Assembly: GCF_006345815.1 (NCBI RefSeq)
Contig: NZ_VCIG01000005.1
Location: forward strand, 1 to 64,000
Length of the DNA stretch: 64,000 bases
Source of the DNA: Ochrobactrum sp. CGA5
GTDB taxonomy: Bacteria; Pseudomonadota; Alphaproteobacteria; Rhizobiales; Rhizobiaceae
Direction: 5' to 3'
Both the position numbers and the translations under genes were made by a program. Of the stretch, positions 43,712 through 52,612 are shown piece by piece. Within the stretch, counting starts at the first letter, position 1. The number at the start of each line of letters is the position of its first letter. The notes under the pieces are model-generated. The model did no database searches and was not told where the DNA came from. It was given only the letters and a program-made list of their open reading frames with translations.

Positions 43712-44656
43712 TCAGAGCCCCAGACTTGCCTTGACCGCTTCCGCGCCCGGTTCGCCCTTGAAGGTGGTGACGCCCGCGAGCCACTTGTCGATCTGCTCTG
43801 GGTGGGCCTTCAGCCATTCCTTGGCGGCTGCGGGGCCTTCCGCGCCTTCATCCAGAATTTTACCCATCAGCGCATTCTCGATATCGACGGTGAAAGTGAG
43901 GTTCTTGAAAAAGTTCGCTGCATTCGGACATTGCGCGGCCCAACCGGTGCGACCAAGCGTGTAGACTTCCGCGCCGCCAAAATTCGGGCCGAAATAGTCA
44001 TCGCCACCTGCCAAATATTCGATATTGAGCTTGTTGTTCATCGGGTGCGGTGCCCAGGCCAGGAACACGACCCACGCCTTGTCCTTGTTCTTGCGGTCCA
44101 CCTGCGCGAGCATAGCCTGCTCGCTCGATTCCACCAGCTTCCAGCCATCGAGCTTGAATTTCTGGTCTTCGATGATCTTCTGGATATTCTGGTTGGCAGG
44201 GGCACCCGGCTCGATGCCATAGATTTCCTTGCCGAACTTGTCAGCATGGGCGGCGAGATCGGCAAAGTCCTTCACGCCTTCGCTTGCCACATAATCCGGC
44301 ACCGCCAGCGTGAACTTCGCTCCTTCGAGATTCTTGACGATGACTTCTGCGGCTTTCGCCTTGTCGAGATCGTCGCGGAACTTCTGCTGTGCTGGCATCC
44401 AGTTGCCAAGGAAGACGTCAAGATTACCGGTCTTGAGCGCCTCATAGCCGATTGGTACGGACATGGTCTTGACGTCGGGCTTATAGCCGAGACCTTCCAG
44501 CAGCACGCTTGCGACCGAGTTGGTGGAGGTGATGTCTGTCCAGCCCGGATCGGACAGTCGGATCGTTTCGCAAGCTGCCGGATCAGCAGCAGAAGCCGCT
44601 CCTGAAAGCCCTGCCAGTGCCGTGAACGCCAGCGCCGCAATCTTCAAATAGCGCAT
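43712..44656 (-). CDS. Choline ABC transporter substrate-binding protein ChoX-like
   Basis: 314 residues with a Sec signal peptide (LKIAALAFTALAGLSGAASA). OpuAC-type domain: CETIRLSDPGWTDITSTNSVASVLLEGLGY at the start and the aromatic-box region with VVFLAWAPHPMNNKLNIEYLAGGDDYFGP, matching ChoX-type choline binders. The permease (ChoW) and ATPase (ChoV) are not in the window. Together with betC it appears dedicated to choline or choline-sulfate capture. Confidence 0.88.
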   Translation of the reverse strand: MRYLKIAALAFTALAGLSGAASAADPAACETIRLSDPGWTDITSTNSVASVLLEGLGYKPDVKTMSVPIGYEALKTGNLDVFLGNWMPAQQKFRDDLDKAKAAEVIVKNLEGAKFTLAVPDYVASEGVKDFADLAAHADKFGKEIYGIEPGAPANQNIQKIIEDQKFKLDGWKLVESSEQAMLAQVDRKNKDKAWVVFLAWAPHPMNNKLNIEYLAGGDDYFGPNFGGAEVYTLGRTGWAAQCPNAANFFKNLTFTVDIENALMGKILDEGAEGPAAAKEWLKAHPEQIDKWLAGVTTFKGEPGAEAVKASLGL

Positions 44657-44799
44657 GTGATGACCCCTCTGCCTAGTGTGTTGGATTCCGCATCTCTTTG
44701 ATTAAGACGGGTTATGTCTTGTATTCCTGCTTTAAGAAAAACATCATTTAGGCTAAGGAAAAACCCATTCATTTTTTATCGAAGCTATAGAAAGTTTTT

Positions 44800-45696
44800 A
44801 TGGTTTCTTCATCCTGGGACCTTGGCAGCCTTGGCGTTCTTGAAGCGGTGGGACGATTGGAAAATCTGACCCTTGCGGCGCGTGAGCTTGGTATGACGCA
44901 ACCGGCGGTCAGCTATCAGATAAAACGCATCGAGGAACGTTTGGGTGTCGCGCTGTTCGCACGGCGCGCGCGCGGCGTCGCGATATTGCCCGAAGGGCGC
45001 ATTCTTTATGAAGCGGTGCGCTCCGGTCTCGATGGAATTGATGAGGCGGTACAGCAGATCAAACGCCGCCAGCGCGCGCCGGGACTTCGCATAGCGACCG
45101 ATTATGGCTTCGCGACATTCTGGTTGATGCCCCATGTTGCACAGTTTCGTCCTAAACATCCGGAAGTGGACGTGCGCATCACGGCATCATCCATGCTCCA
45201 GCCGGTTGACCGGCGTGATGCGGATATTTCGATCCTGTTCGGCGGTCGCGAGGATTTCCCGGAGGACGCTATCGCTTTCATCAGCGAAAAGGTGGTGCCC
45301 GTCTGTTCCCCAACCTATCTCGCCAAGCATGGTCCGTTTCCGAACGGAAGACGGCTCGGTGCAGCCTCGCTGCTGCATCTTGATACGTTGCAGGGCGATC
45401 GCTGGTTCACATGGCAGTCATGGCTCGATGCTATCGGTGAAGAGATAGTGGACGGCAATCACGGCTTGGTCTTCAACACCTACAATCTGGTGATCGAGGC
45501 AGCGATCGCCGATCAAGGCGTCGCGCTCGGCTGGACGGGATTGATCGACGGTGCTGTGCAGCGCGGGCAGCTTGTCCATGCCTGCGGGGTATCGCTGGCA
45601 AGTGACAAAGGATACTGGCTGATTTTCAACCCGGATATTTCTGCTGGCGCGCGCCAGCTCGCATTGGAGCTGCTTCAGGCAGCGGATAAAAGTTGA
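44800..45696 (+). CDS. LysR-family regulator of choline-sulfate genes
   Basis: 298 residues: LysR helix-turn-helix at 20-70 (LENLTLAARELGMTQPAVSYQIKRIEERLG), then an effector domain with the GcvA/AmpR-like segment LRIATDYGFATFWLMPHVAQFRPKHPEVDVRI. Position divergent from choX-betC across a 143-bp gap is the usual place for the choline-sulfate utilisation regulator, and the protein resembles that subgroup. The inducer is probably choline or choline sulfate (inference). Confidence 0.85.
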   Translation: MVSSSWDLGSLGVLEAVGRLENLTLAARELGMTQPAVSYQIKRIEERLGVALFARRARGVAILPEGRILYEAVRSGLDGIDEAVQQIKRRQRAPGLRIATDYGFATFWLMPHVAQFRPKHPEVDVRITASSMLQPVDRRDADISILFGGREDFPEDAIAFISEKVVPVCSPTYLAKHGPFPNGRRLGAASLLHLDTLQGDRWFTWQSWLDAIGEEIVDGNHGLVFNTYNLVIEAAIADQGVALGWTGLIDGAVQRGQLVHACGVSLASDKGYWLIFNPDISAGARQLALELLQAADKS

Positions 45697-45811
45697 TATT
45701 GTAAGAAAGCGGTCGCGATCCTACTTTTGCACATCATTCAATGTCTTTGGCGCTTGCCAAAAGCGCGCGGTTTTTTATGAGGTGTCGGCATGATTACCTG
45801 GAAACGGATCG

Positions 45812-46348
45812 ATGAAGCGAATTGAACTCCTGATCGAAAATATCATTCTGGCATCACGCTGGCTGCTGGTGGTCTTCTATCTTGGGCTCGCCGTTGCGCT
45901 GGCAATCTACGCTGTATCCTTCGCGGGCAAGCTGTTCGATTTTGCGACCAAAGTTACCACACTGAATGATACCGACACGATCCTGAAAGTCCTCGGGCTC
46001 ATTGATGCGGCGCTGATTGCGAGCCTCGTGGTGATGGTCATCATTTCGGGCTATGAGAATTTCGTCAGCCGCTTTGATCAGGCCGGCGACGAGGTGCACT
46101 GGCTGGGTACCATCGATGCAGGCTCGCTCAAGATCAAGGTCGCCTCGACCATTGTTGCGATTTCATCGATCCATCTGCTGCAGATATTTCTGAACGCCAC
46201 CACCTACACGTCGAACCAGTTGATGTGGTTCACCATTATTCATCTGGCATTCGTGTTTTCGGCGCTGTTCCTCGCCTATATCGACAAGCTCACGGCCAAG
46301 GGCAAAAGCCAAGCCAAGACAAAGGGCAAGGCCGAGCCAAATATCTGA
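45812..46348 (+). CDS. YqhA-family (UPF0114) membrane protein
   Basis: 178 residues with four hydrophobic segments (about 12-38, 60-80, 108-128, 137-155), matching YqhA: ENIILASRWLLVVFYLGLA and VVMVIISGYENFVSR. The C-terminal tail is Lys-rich. Inner-membrane protein of unknown function. The start has GGAAACGGA upstream, and a terminator follows at 46370. Confidence 0.88.
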   Translation: MKRIELLIENIILASRWLLVVFYLGLAVALAIYAVSFAGKLFDFATKVTTLNDTDTILKVLGLIDAALIASLVVMVIISGYENFVSRFDQAGDEVHWLGTIDAGSLKIKVASTIVAISSIHLLQIFLNATTYTSNQLMWFTIIHLAFVFSALFLAYIDKLTAKGKSQAKTKGKAEPNI

Positions 46349-46369
46349 CGCCCTCAGATATAGTCCATT

Positions 46370-46405
46370 GAAAGGGCCTGGCTTTTGCCGGGCCTTTTGT
46401 TTTTT
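46370..46405 (+). terminator. Terminator after the YqhA-like gene
   Basis: AAAGGGCCTGGC/GCCGGGCCTTT stem (two wobble pairs) followed by TTTTGTTTTTTG. Confidence 0.8.
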
Positions 46406-46553
46406 GTACTGCTAATTCAGTAAAGTTGATCGCAATCAATGAAATTCGGGCCTGACGGGAGTTGATTGGGGGTGACGGGGCAAGCGCGAGTTCCATATTG
46501 CTCATTGGATACGCTGCATTGCCATTCACCAACCCCTCAGGAAAGGATGAATC

Positions 46554-47333
46554 ATGTCGGTAAACGGTAAAGTTGCTTTGGTCACGGGCGCCGCTCAGGG
46601 CATTGGACGCGGTATTGCGTTGCGGTTGGCGAAGGACGGCTTCGATATAGCGCTGGTTGACCTGAAAGCCGACAAGCTGGATGCGGTCAAGAAAGAAGTT
46701 GAGGCGCTTGGTCGCAAGGCATCCACTTTCTCTGCCGATGTCAGCAAGCGCGACGATGTCTATGCTGCGATTGACTATGCGGAAAAGACGCTTGGCGGTT
46801 TTGATGTCATCGTCAACAATGCCGGTATTGCGCAAGTTCAACCCATAGCTGACGTGAAGCCCGAAGAAGTCGAGCGGATTTTCCGTATCAATGTCGATGG
46901 CGTTCTGTGGGGCATTCAGGCAGCGGCCGCCAAGTTCAAGGCGCGCAAGCAGAAGGGCAAGATCATTAATGCGTCTTCCATCGCCGGCCATGACGGGTTT
47001 GCGATGCTGGGCGTTTACTCGGCGACGAAATTTGCGGTGCGTGCGCTGACCCAGGCCGCGGCCAAGGAATATGCGAGCGTCGGTATCACGGTGAACGCCT
47101 ATTGCCCCGGCATTGTCGGTACCGATATGTGGGTCGAGATTGATGAACGCTTCTCGGAGATCACTGGCGCGCCGAAAGGTGAAACCTACAAGAAATATGT
47201 GGAAGGCATCGCCCTTGGCCGCGCCCAGACGCCAGACGATGTGGCAGCTCTGGTGTCTTTCCTGTCCAGCCCGGATTCTGATTATATCACCGGTCAGGCC
47301 ATCCTGACGGACGGCGGTATCGTCTACCGCTGA
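46554..47333 (+). CDS. Acetoin/diacetyl reductase-like short-chain dehydrogenase
   Basis: 259 residues, classical [20 protein letters not shown] cofactor motif, [27 protein letters not shown], catalytic INASSIAG and [18 protein letters not shown], and [11 protein letters not shown] followed by [16 protein letters not shown]. The last two segments are characteristic of the meso-2,3-butanediol dehydrogenase/(S)-acetoin-forming diacetyl reductase (BudC) group. It starts at ATG 46554 after AGGAAAGGA. It stands alone, with no acetoin-synthesis genes nearby. Confidence 0.85.
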   Translation: MSVNGKVALVTGAAQGIGRGIALRLAKDGFDIALVDLKADKLDAVKKEVEALGRKASTFSADVSKRDDVYAAIDYAEKTLGGFDVIVNNAGIAQVQPIADVKPEEVERIFRINVDGVLWGIQAAAAKFKARKQKGKIINASSIAGHDGFAMLGVYSATKFAVRALTQAAAKEYASVGITVNAYCPGIVGTDMWVEIDERFSEITGAPKGETYKKYVEGIALGRAQTPDDVAALVSFLSSPDSDYITGQAILTDGGIVYR

Positions 47334-47433
47334 TTGCCTTTGTCCCGCAGCTTTCGGGGTGCGGGACAGAAGGCGTTTGCCGTGCCTTCCCCCTGCGCTA
47401 AACTACCTTTCTTTGAGAGAAAGGGTGGTCCGC

Positions 47434-48378
47434 TCAGGCCTTGGCTTTCAATGCCTTGAAGATATTGACGGCGGTTACGATCACAATACCGATCAGGATC
47501 GCAAGAATGGCTTGCAGGAACGATGTGGCAATCCATTCCAAGGCGGCTGAAAACCGTAGTCCTTCGGTCGGTAGAAGCGAAACGATGGAATGGATAAAGG
47601 CTTCCACGCTGTGGATGCCGATGGAAGCCAGCCCATGGACAATGATGCTGCCACCGACCCACAGCATGGCGATGGTGCCGACGGTGCTCAGAACCTTCAA
47701 TATGATAGGCATACCGGCAACCAACGCCTTGCCGAGCTGTCGGCCAAAAGCCGTATGGCTGTTGCGTACAAGCGAGACACCCATATCGTCAAGCTTCACG
47801 ATGATGCCAACGACGCCATAGACGGCGAAGGTTATCAATATGCCGACCGCGGCGAGAATGGCCGCCTGCGTATAAATGCTTGACGGGGCCAGCCCCGCCA
47901 AAGTCAGTGCCATAATTTCCGCTGACAGGATGAAGTCCGTGCGGATTGCGCCGTTGACGGTCGTTTCCTCGATTTCCCTGGCGGTACCGCCTTTGGTTTC
48001 CTCATGCTCTTCTTCCTTATGTGGAAGAACGAACTCCACCAGCTTCTCCGTCCCCTCGAAGGCCAGATAGATACCGCCGAACATCAAAAGAGGCATGATG
48101 ATGGACGGTGCGAAATAGCCGAGGATGAGCGCGAGCGGCAGCAGAAAGACAAGCTTGTTGCGCAGCGACCCCTTGGTGATTTTCCAGATGACCGGTAACT
48201 CCCGTTCCGGCGTCAGCCCTACGACGTATTTGGGCGTGACCGCCGTGTCATCAATGACGATGCCTGCCGCCTTGGCGCTGGCCTTGGCTGTCTGTCCAGC
48301 GACGTCATCAACCGAAGCTGCCGCCATTTTTGCTATGGCTGCGACATCATCGAGAAGCGCGAACAAGCCGGACGCCAT
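47434..48378 (-). CDS. DUF808/YedI-family membrane protein
   Basis: 314 residues: SGLFALLDDVAAIAKMAAASVDDVAGQTAKASAKAAGIVIDD... opening (first 20: SGLFALLDDVAAIAKMAAAS) is the DUF808 hallmark, then PVIWKITKGSLRNKLVFLLP, several long hydrophobic segments (about 80-115, 160-190, 220-250, 285-310). Inner-membrane protein, function unknown. The ATG at 48378 is preceded by GAAAGG. It is convergent with the SDR gene and divergent from the MhqO-like gene. Confidence 0.88.
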   Translation of the reverse strand: MASGLFALLDDVAAIAKMAAASVDDVAGQTAKASAKAAGIVIDDTAVTPKYVVGLTPERELPVIWKITKGSLRNKLVFLLPLALILGYFAPSIIMPLLMFGGIYLAFEGTEKLVEFVLPHKEEEHEETKGGTAREIEETTVNGAIRTDFILSAEIMALTLAGLAPSSIYTQAAILAAVGILITFAVYGVVGIIVKLDDMGVSLVRNSHTAFGRQLGKALVAGMPIILKVLSTVGTIAMLWVGGSIIVHGLASIGIHSVEAFIHSIVSLLPTEGLRFSAALEWIATSFLQAILAILIGIVIVTAVNIFKALKAKA

Positions 48379-48557
48379 GGAAAACCTTTCTACTTTGCTG
48401 CTTCAAGTAGCTAAACTTTGAATGGGTACTACGTCCAGATGGAAATCAATATTGCCTGAGACTGTATCTGATTTCGATACAATGCGTGCACGATTGTCAA
48501 TGTTTAAATACCCGAACTGATGGCTATATTGGCGGCAACACAACAGGAGAGACAGCC

Positions 48558-49484
48558 ATGCTTAATCAGATCAAGGGCCTCCACCACGTTACCTCGCTTG
48601 CCGCTGATGCGCGTTCCAACAACCAGTTCTTCACCGATGTTCTGGGGCTGCGCCGCGTCAAGAAGACAGTCAATTTTGACGATCCGAGTGTCTATCACCT
48701 CTATTATGGTGATGAACTGGGCACGCCTGGCACTGTCATGACTTATTTCCCATTCCCCGGCATACCACGCGGCCGCGAGGGTACGGGTGAAGTCGGGGCG
48801 ACGGTATTTGCCGTTCCGCAAGGTTCGATCGGTTTCTGGAAGGACCGTTTCGAGCAATCCGCTGTCAAGGTTGAATCCGAAGACGAGGCGTTTGGCGAAA
48901 AGCGTATCCATTTCCGCGGCCCCGATGGCGACAGTTTTGCCCTGGTCGAGGTGAAGGACGATCCGCGTGTGCCATGGTCTCATGATGGAATCGATGCCGA
49001 TCATGCCATTCGTGGCTTTCATTCGGTTTCCATGCGGCTTCGGGACGAAGGCGCGACCACGGAACTGCTCCAATATATGGGATACCAGAAGCTCGATGCG
49101 AAAGACGGCATCACCCGTCTCGTCATGCCGGAAGGCAACGGTGCGGGTGTCATCGATCTGGAAACCCTGCCGACAGTTGCTCGCAACCAGCAGGGCGCTG
49201 GTTCCGTGCACCACGTGGCATTCGCTGTCGAAAACCGCGAGACGCAGTTGGAGGTTCGCAAGGCGCTGATGGATACGGGTTATCATGTCACGCCAGTCAT
49301 AGATCGCGATTACTTCTGGGCGATCTATTTCCGTACGCCGGGCGGCGTGCTGTTCGAGGTTGCAACCAACGAACCCGGATTTGACCGCGACGAGGATACG
49401 GCCCATCTCGGTGAAGCGCTGAAACTGCCGGAGCAACACCGGCATCTGCGCAGCTATCTCGAAGAACATCTCGACAAGATCTGA
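48558..49484 (+). CDS. MhqO-like ring-cleaving dioxygenase (VOC family)
   Basis: 308 residues from ATG 48558 (AGGAGA 9-13 nt upstream); the frame extends further 5' without a comparable site. It contains two tandem VOC modules: KGLHHVTSLAADARSNNQFFTDVLGLRR and GFHSVSMRLRDEGATTELLQYMGYQ, with the metal ligands HH, H and E (GGVLFEVATNEPGF). This is the layout of Bacillus MhqO and related hydroquinone/gentisate-type dioxygenases. It precedes an MhqD-like esterase by 24 bp, as a quinone-detoxification pair. Confidence 0.88.
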   Translation: MLNQIKGLHHVTSLAADARSNNQFFTDVLGLRRVKKTVNFDDPSVYHLYYGDELGTPGTVMTYFPFPGIPRGREGTGEVGATVFAVPQGSIGFWKDRFEQSAVKVESEDEAFGEKRIHFRGPDGDSFALVEVKDDPRVPWSHDGIDADHAIRGFHSVSMRLRDEGATTELLQYMGYQKLDAKDGITRLVMPEGNGAGVIDLETLPTVARNQQGAGSVHHVAFAVENRETQLEVRKALMDTGYHVTPVIDRDYFWAIYFRTPGGVLFEVATNEPGFDRDEDTAHLGEALKLPEQHRHLRSYLEEHLDKI

Positions 49485-49508
49485 AAACGTCGGGACAGGA
49501 GATTCAAC

Positions 49509-50114
49509 ATGACCATCCAAACCTATGCGCACCGGCTGAAGGCCGGTGCGAACGGAGCGCCGCTCTTCATTGTGTTTCACGGTACGGGCGGCGATGAAAA
49601 CCAGTTTTTCGGTCTGGCGGAACAGCTTTTGCCGGAAGCGACCATCGTGTCGCCTCGCGGCGACGTGTCGGAATATGGCGCTGCACGCTTTTTCCGCCGC
49701 ACAGGCGAGGGCGTCTATGATATGGAAGACCTTGCTCGCGCAACCGATAAGATGGCCGATTTCATTGCTGGCCTTGTGGCTGAATACAAGCCTTCCGAGG
49801 TGATCGGGCTCGGCTATTCCAATGGCGCCAACATTATGGCGAATCTGTTGATCGAGAAAGGCAAGGTTTTCGACAAAGCGGCGCTTCTGCATCCGCTGGT
49901 ACCGTTCAGACCGAAGGACAATCCGGCGCTCGAAGGTGCGAAAATTCTGATGACCGCCGGGCGGATGGACCCGATATGTCCGCCGAATCTGACCGAAGCG
50001 ATCGCACGGTATTTCGAGCTCCAGAAAGCCAATGTCGAGCTGGTCTGGCATCCGGGGGGACACGAATTGCGCCAGACGGAACTGGATGCCGTTCAGTTAT
50101 TGCTCAAAAATTAG
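49509..50114 (+). CDS. MhqD-like carboxylesterase (alpha/beta hydrolase)
   Basis: 201 residues. Catalytic Ser in GLGYSNGANIM, Asp in MTAGRMDPICPP, His in WHPGGHELRQTE, with HGTGGDENQFFGLAEQLLP as the oxyanion segment. It belongs to the phospholipase/carboxylesterase family of YsfD/MhqD size and resembles MhqD. The start has CAGGAGA upstream. Same transcript as the MhqO-like dioxygenase; ends at a strong terminator. Confidence 0.88.
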   Translation: MTIQTYAHRLKAGANGAPLFIVFHGTGGDENQFFGLAEQLLPEATIVSPRGDVSEYGAARFFRRTGEGVYDMEDLARATDKMADFIAGLVAEYKPSEVIGLGYSNGANIMANLLIEKGKVFDKAALLHPLVPFRPKDNPALEGAKILMTAGRMDPICPPNLTEAIARYFELQKANVELVWHPGGHELRQTELDAVQLLLKN

Positions 50115-50120
50115 ACTTGA

Positions 50121-50155
50121 AGCCGCCGTTCAATTTCGAACGGCGGCTTTTTTTG
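50121..50155 (+). terminator. Terminator of the MhqO/MhqD-like operon
   Basis: AAGCCGCCGTTC/GAACGGCGGCTT, a 12-bp perfect stem with a 4-nt apex and a run of T. Confidence 0.9.
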
Positions 50156-50176
50156 TGTAGGTCTCTTGTAGAAAAT

Positions 50177-50205
50177 CAATATATATTATATATAATTGTA
50201 TATTG
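50177..50205. promoter_or_regulatory. Candidate BigR operator
   Basis: A 29-bp AT-only-core imperfect palindrome with arms CAATATA (50177-50183) and TATATTG (50199-50205), 17 bp before the BigR-like start. BigR boxes in Xylella and Agrobacterium are AT-rich palindromes of this type located at the same position. Confidence 0.65.
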
Positions 50206-50221
50206 AAAACGAGGTGCCATT

Positions 50222-50572
50222 ATGGATTCAATTCCAGGCGGCGCACCCGCCCACGAAAACAAGATGACGCGCGCGGAAATGGAGAGCCGGGCAACCGAGG
50301 TTGCTGAACTTCTCAAGACGCTGTCGCACCCGGCGCGGCTTATACTCGCCTGCACCCTTGCAGAACGGGAATATTCGGTCGGAGAGCTCGAAAACGTGCT
50401 TGGCATTCGCCAGCCGACGCTGTCGCAGCAATTGGGCGTGTTGCGTGACGCGGGCATCGTAGAAACCCGTCGCGAAGCAAAGCAGATTTTCTACCGTCTG
50501 ACTGAAGCGAAGGCGGCACAGCTAATCGAAGCACTCTACGGCATTTTCTGCATACCGGAGTCTCAGTCATGA
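50222..50572 (+). CDS. BigR-like ArsR-family sulfide-sensing repressor
   Basis: 116 residues. ArsR winged helix: LLKTLSHPARLILACTLAEREYSVGELENVLGIRQPTLSQQLGVLRDAGIVETRREAKQIFYRL core (recognition part IRQPTLSQQLGVLRDAG). Two cysteines, C44 (LILACTLAE) and C110 (YGIFCIPE), correspond to the redox pair of BigR/SqrR, which form disulfide or polysulfide bridges in response to reactive sulfur. The stop overlaps the next start by 4 bp, so the repressor probably controls its own operon with the two transporter genes. Confidence 0.88.
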   Translation: MDSIPGGAPAHENKMTRAEMESRATEVAELLKTLSHPARLILACTLAEREYSVGELENVLGIRQPTLSQQLGVLRDAGIVETRREAKQIFYRLTEAKAAQLIEALYGIFCIPESQS

Positions 50573-50979
50573 TCGCAACCTATCTCCAATCGTTGGCCGG
50601 CGGCATGCTGCTCGGCTTTTCCGCAATCCTGCTTCTCGTCTTCAATGGGCGCATCGCTGGGATCAGCGGGATCATAGGGCGGCTTCTGGGCGGTAAACAG
50701 GTTCCCGCGAATGCGGTTTTCGTGGTCGGTCTCGTTTTCGGGCCGATTATATATGCCGCAATCTACGGTTCATTCCCCCCGGTCACGATAGCTATGTCCT
50801 GGCCCCTCATTGTCGTAGCGGGACTTTTGGTTGGCGTCGGAACCCGGATGGGATCAGGCTGCACATCGGGTCATGGCATTCTCGGCATGGCGCGGTTTTC
50901 CAAACGTTCAATAGCCGCGACGCTTACCTTTCTTATAACCGGCATTGTAGTTGCCAGCATTTCGGGAGCATTGCTATGA
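50569..50979 (+). CDS. YeeE/YedE-type sulfur transporter, first half
   Basis: 136 residues, four hydrophobic segments, with the YeeE/YedE signature GLLVGVGTRMGSGCTSGHGILGMARFS, whose Cys is thought to guide thiosulfate or related sulfur species through the pore. Full YeeE proteins have two such halves; here each half is a separate gene. Starts by 4-bp overlap with the regulator and overlaps the next gene by 4 bp. Confidence 0.9.
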   Translation: MIATYLQSLAGGMLLGFSAILLLVFNGRIAGISGIIGRLLGGKQVPANAVFVVGLVFGPIIYAAIYGSFPPVTIAMSWPLIVVAGLLVGVGTRMGSGCTSGHGILGMARFSKRSIAATLTFLITGIVVASISGALL

Positions 50980-51413
50980 AACAGTCGGCATCTGCACGTC
51001 TGGCCATGACGCTGCTTGCGGGCGCGATCTTCGGTTTCGGTCTGTCTCTGTCAGGCATGATTGACCCATCTCGCGTGACGGGCTTCCTGAATGTTGCCAG
51101 CGGCCATTGGGACCCGAGCCTCGCTTTTGTGCTGGGCGGCGCTCTTCTGGTGGCTATTCCCGGTGTTATGTTGCAGCGGCGCATGGCGCGGCCCGTGCTG
51201 GACCAGTCTTTTCATCTGCCGGAAAAAACCGAAATCGACCGACGTCTGATTGTCGGTTCTGCCATCTTCGGTGCAGGCTGGGGACTGGCAGGCTTCTGTC
51301 CGGGCCCTGTGGTGTCCGCACTCTCCATGGGGCTGCCGCAGGTTTGGCTGTTCGTAGCGATGATGGTTTTGGGTATGGTTTTCCACGACCGTCTTATGAC
51401 GAGGTCTTCATAA
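50976..51413 (+). CDS. YeeE/YedE-type sulfur transporter, second half
   Basis: 145 residues, four hydrophobic segments; AIFGFGLSLSGMIDPSRVTGFLNV and AIFGAGWGLAGFCPGPVVSAL (with the second pore Cys) are typical of the partner half. It should assemble with the preceding protein into one transporter. Overlap by 4 bp indicates co-translation. No Blh/ETHE1-type persulfide dioxygenase gene follows. Confidence 0.9.
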   Translation: MKQSASARLAMTLLAGAIFGFGLSLSGMIDPSRVTGFLNVASGHWDPSLAFVLGGALLVAIPGVMLQRRMARPVLDQSFHLPEKTEIDRRLIVGSAIFGAGWGLAGFCPGPVVSALSMGLPQVWLFVAMMVLGMVFHDRLMTRSS

Positions 51414-51553
51414 AAATCGTCCCGGACGAAACCGGCGGAAGCTTCCAAATCTTGCACTCTTTGGTCTGATTGCCCTTTTAATAGGGAGATGAAAGAGTTA
51501 GGCGCCCTTGAACGATCTTGAGGGAGCCGCGCTATGGCTGGATTGCTGAAACT

Positions 51554-51580
51554 GAAAGGGAGGCATTACGCCTCCCTTTC
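51554..51580. terminator. Bidirectional terminator between sulfur operon and sugar ABC operon
   Basis: GAAAGGGAGGC/GCCTCCCTTTC, 11-bp perfect stem, 5-nt loop, T-rich on the plus side, between convergent operons. Confidence 0.8.
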
Positions 51581-51600
51581 GTCTTTCTTTATAACAATAC

Positions 51601-52542
51601 TTAATAAAGCACGTTCTTGGCTTCTGGCTGGTCGATATTGTCCTTGGTGACCACAACTGCACCCGTATCGACGACCTTCTCGACCTTTTCCTTGTTCAGC
51701 ACCTTAAACAGGGTCTCAATGCCCTTTTCGCCCATCTGGTAGGAACCCTGAACGACGATAGCATTGAGCGTGCCATCCTTGACGAATTCTTGCAGGTCCT
51801 GATTGCCATCGAAGCCGATGGCGGTCAGCTTGCCGGATTTGCCTGCCTGCTTGATCGCACGGCCCATGCCGATGGCGGTCGGTTCGTTGGCACCGAAGAT
51901 GCCGACGAGGTCGCCATTGGCTGCCAGAACGTCGGTGGTCTGGTTAAGCGCCGTCGCCATCTGCGATTGCGAGTAATAAGGACCGACGACTTCCAGCTTG
52001 GAATTGGCCTTGATGTAATCCACGAAGCCACCGACGCGACCGATTTCCGAGCCGGCGCCCGCAACATAGGACATGACGGCGATTTTGCCGGTCGTGCCTG
52101 CCTTCTCGATCAGGGCCTTGGCTGCGGCCTCACCGGCCTTACGGTTATCGGTTGCAAGGAACGATTGGTAGTATTTGTCGGCGCCATCGGCGAGTTGCGA
52201 GTCGATGATCACGACCGGAATGCGGGCTTCCCACGCCTTCTTCACGGCAGGCGTCAGCGCGTCCGGGTCGGACGGGGCAAGCAGGATTGCATCCACTTTG
52301 CGGTTCACGGCATTTTCCACCATGTTGACCTGATCGGCGATGGCCGATTCAGCGGCCGGTCCCTGGAAAGTCATGGTGTGATCCTTGGAATCCTTGATCG
52401 CAGCTTCGGCACCCTTCTGCACGTTCTGCCAGAACGTTGAATTCACGGTCTTCACGATCACGGCGATCTCGCCCGCCGAAGCGCTTGCCGCTCCGGCAAG
52501 GACAAAGGCCGAAGCCATCAATGCAGAAACCAGTTTACGCAT
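51601..52542 (-). CDS. Ribose-type sugar ABC transporter substrate-binding protein
   Basis: 313 residues with a Sec signal peptide (LVSALMASAFVLAGAASASA) and a periplasmic binding protein type 1 domain: EIAVIVKTVNSTFWQNVQKGAEAAIKD and DAILLAPSDPDALTPAVKKAWEARIPVVIIDS, RbsB-like. It is the first-described component but the last gene on this transcript (minus strand), after the ATPase and permease. It follows the permease by 70 bp, with AGGAGG before its start. Sugar specificity unknown. Confidence 0.9.
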   Translation of the reverse strand: MRKLVSALMASAFVLAGAASASAGEIAVIVKTVNSTFWQNVQKGAEAAIKDSKDHTMTFQGPAAESAIADQVNMVENAVNRKVDAILLAPSDPDALTPAVKKAWEARIPVVIIDSQLADGADKYYQSFLATDNRKAGEAAAKALIEKAGTTGKIAVMSYVAGAGSEIGRVGGFVDYIKANSKLEVVGPYYSQSQMATALNQTTDVLAANGDLVGIFGANEPTAIGMGRAIKQAGKSGKLTAIGFDGNQDLQEFVKDGTLNAIVVQGSYQMGEKGIETLFKVLNKEKVEKVVDTGAVVVTKDNIDQPEAKNVLY

Positions 52543-52612
52543 GTTTTCCTCCTGTTATCGAGCTCTTGGCTCTACCCTTTTCCGAAATGCCTGACGCATT
52601 CCGTCTCCCCTC

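Noticed and set aside
48504..50063. 519-codon open frame on the minus strand opposite the MhqO/MhqD-like genes
   Set aside because: Two well-supported genes occupy the plus strand; the antisense frame is His/Arg-rich with no domain. Long antisense frames are common in GC-rich DNA.
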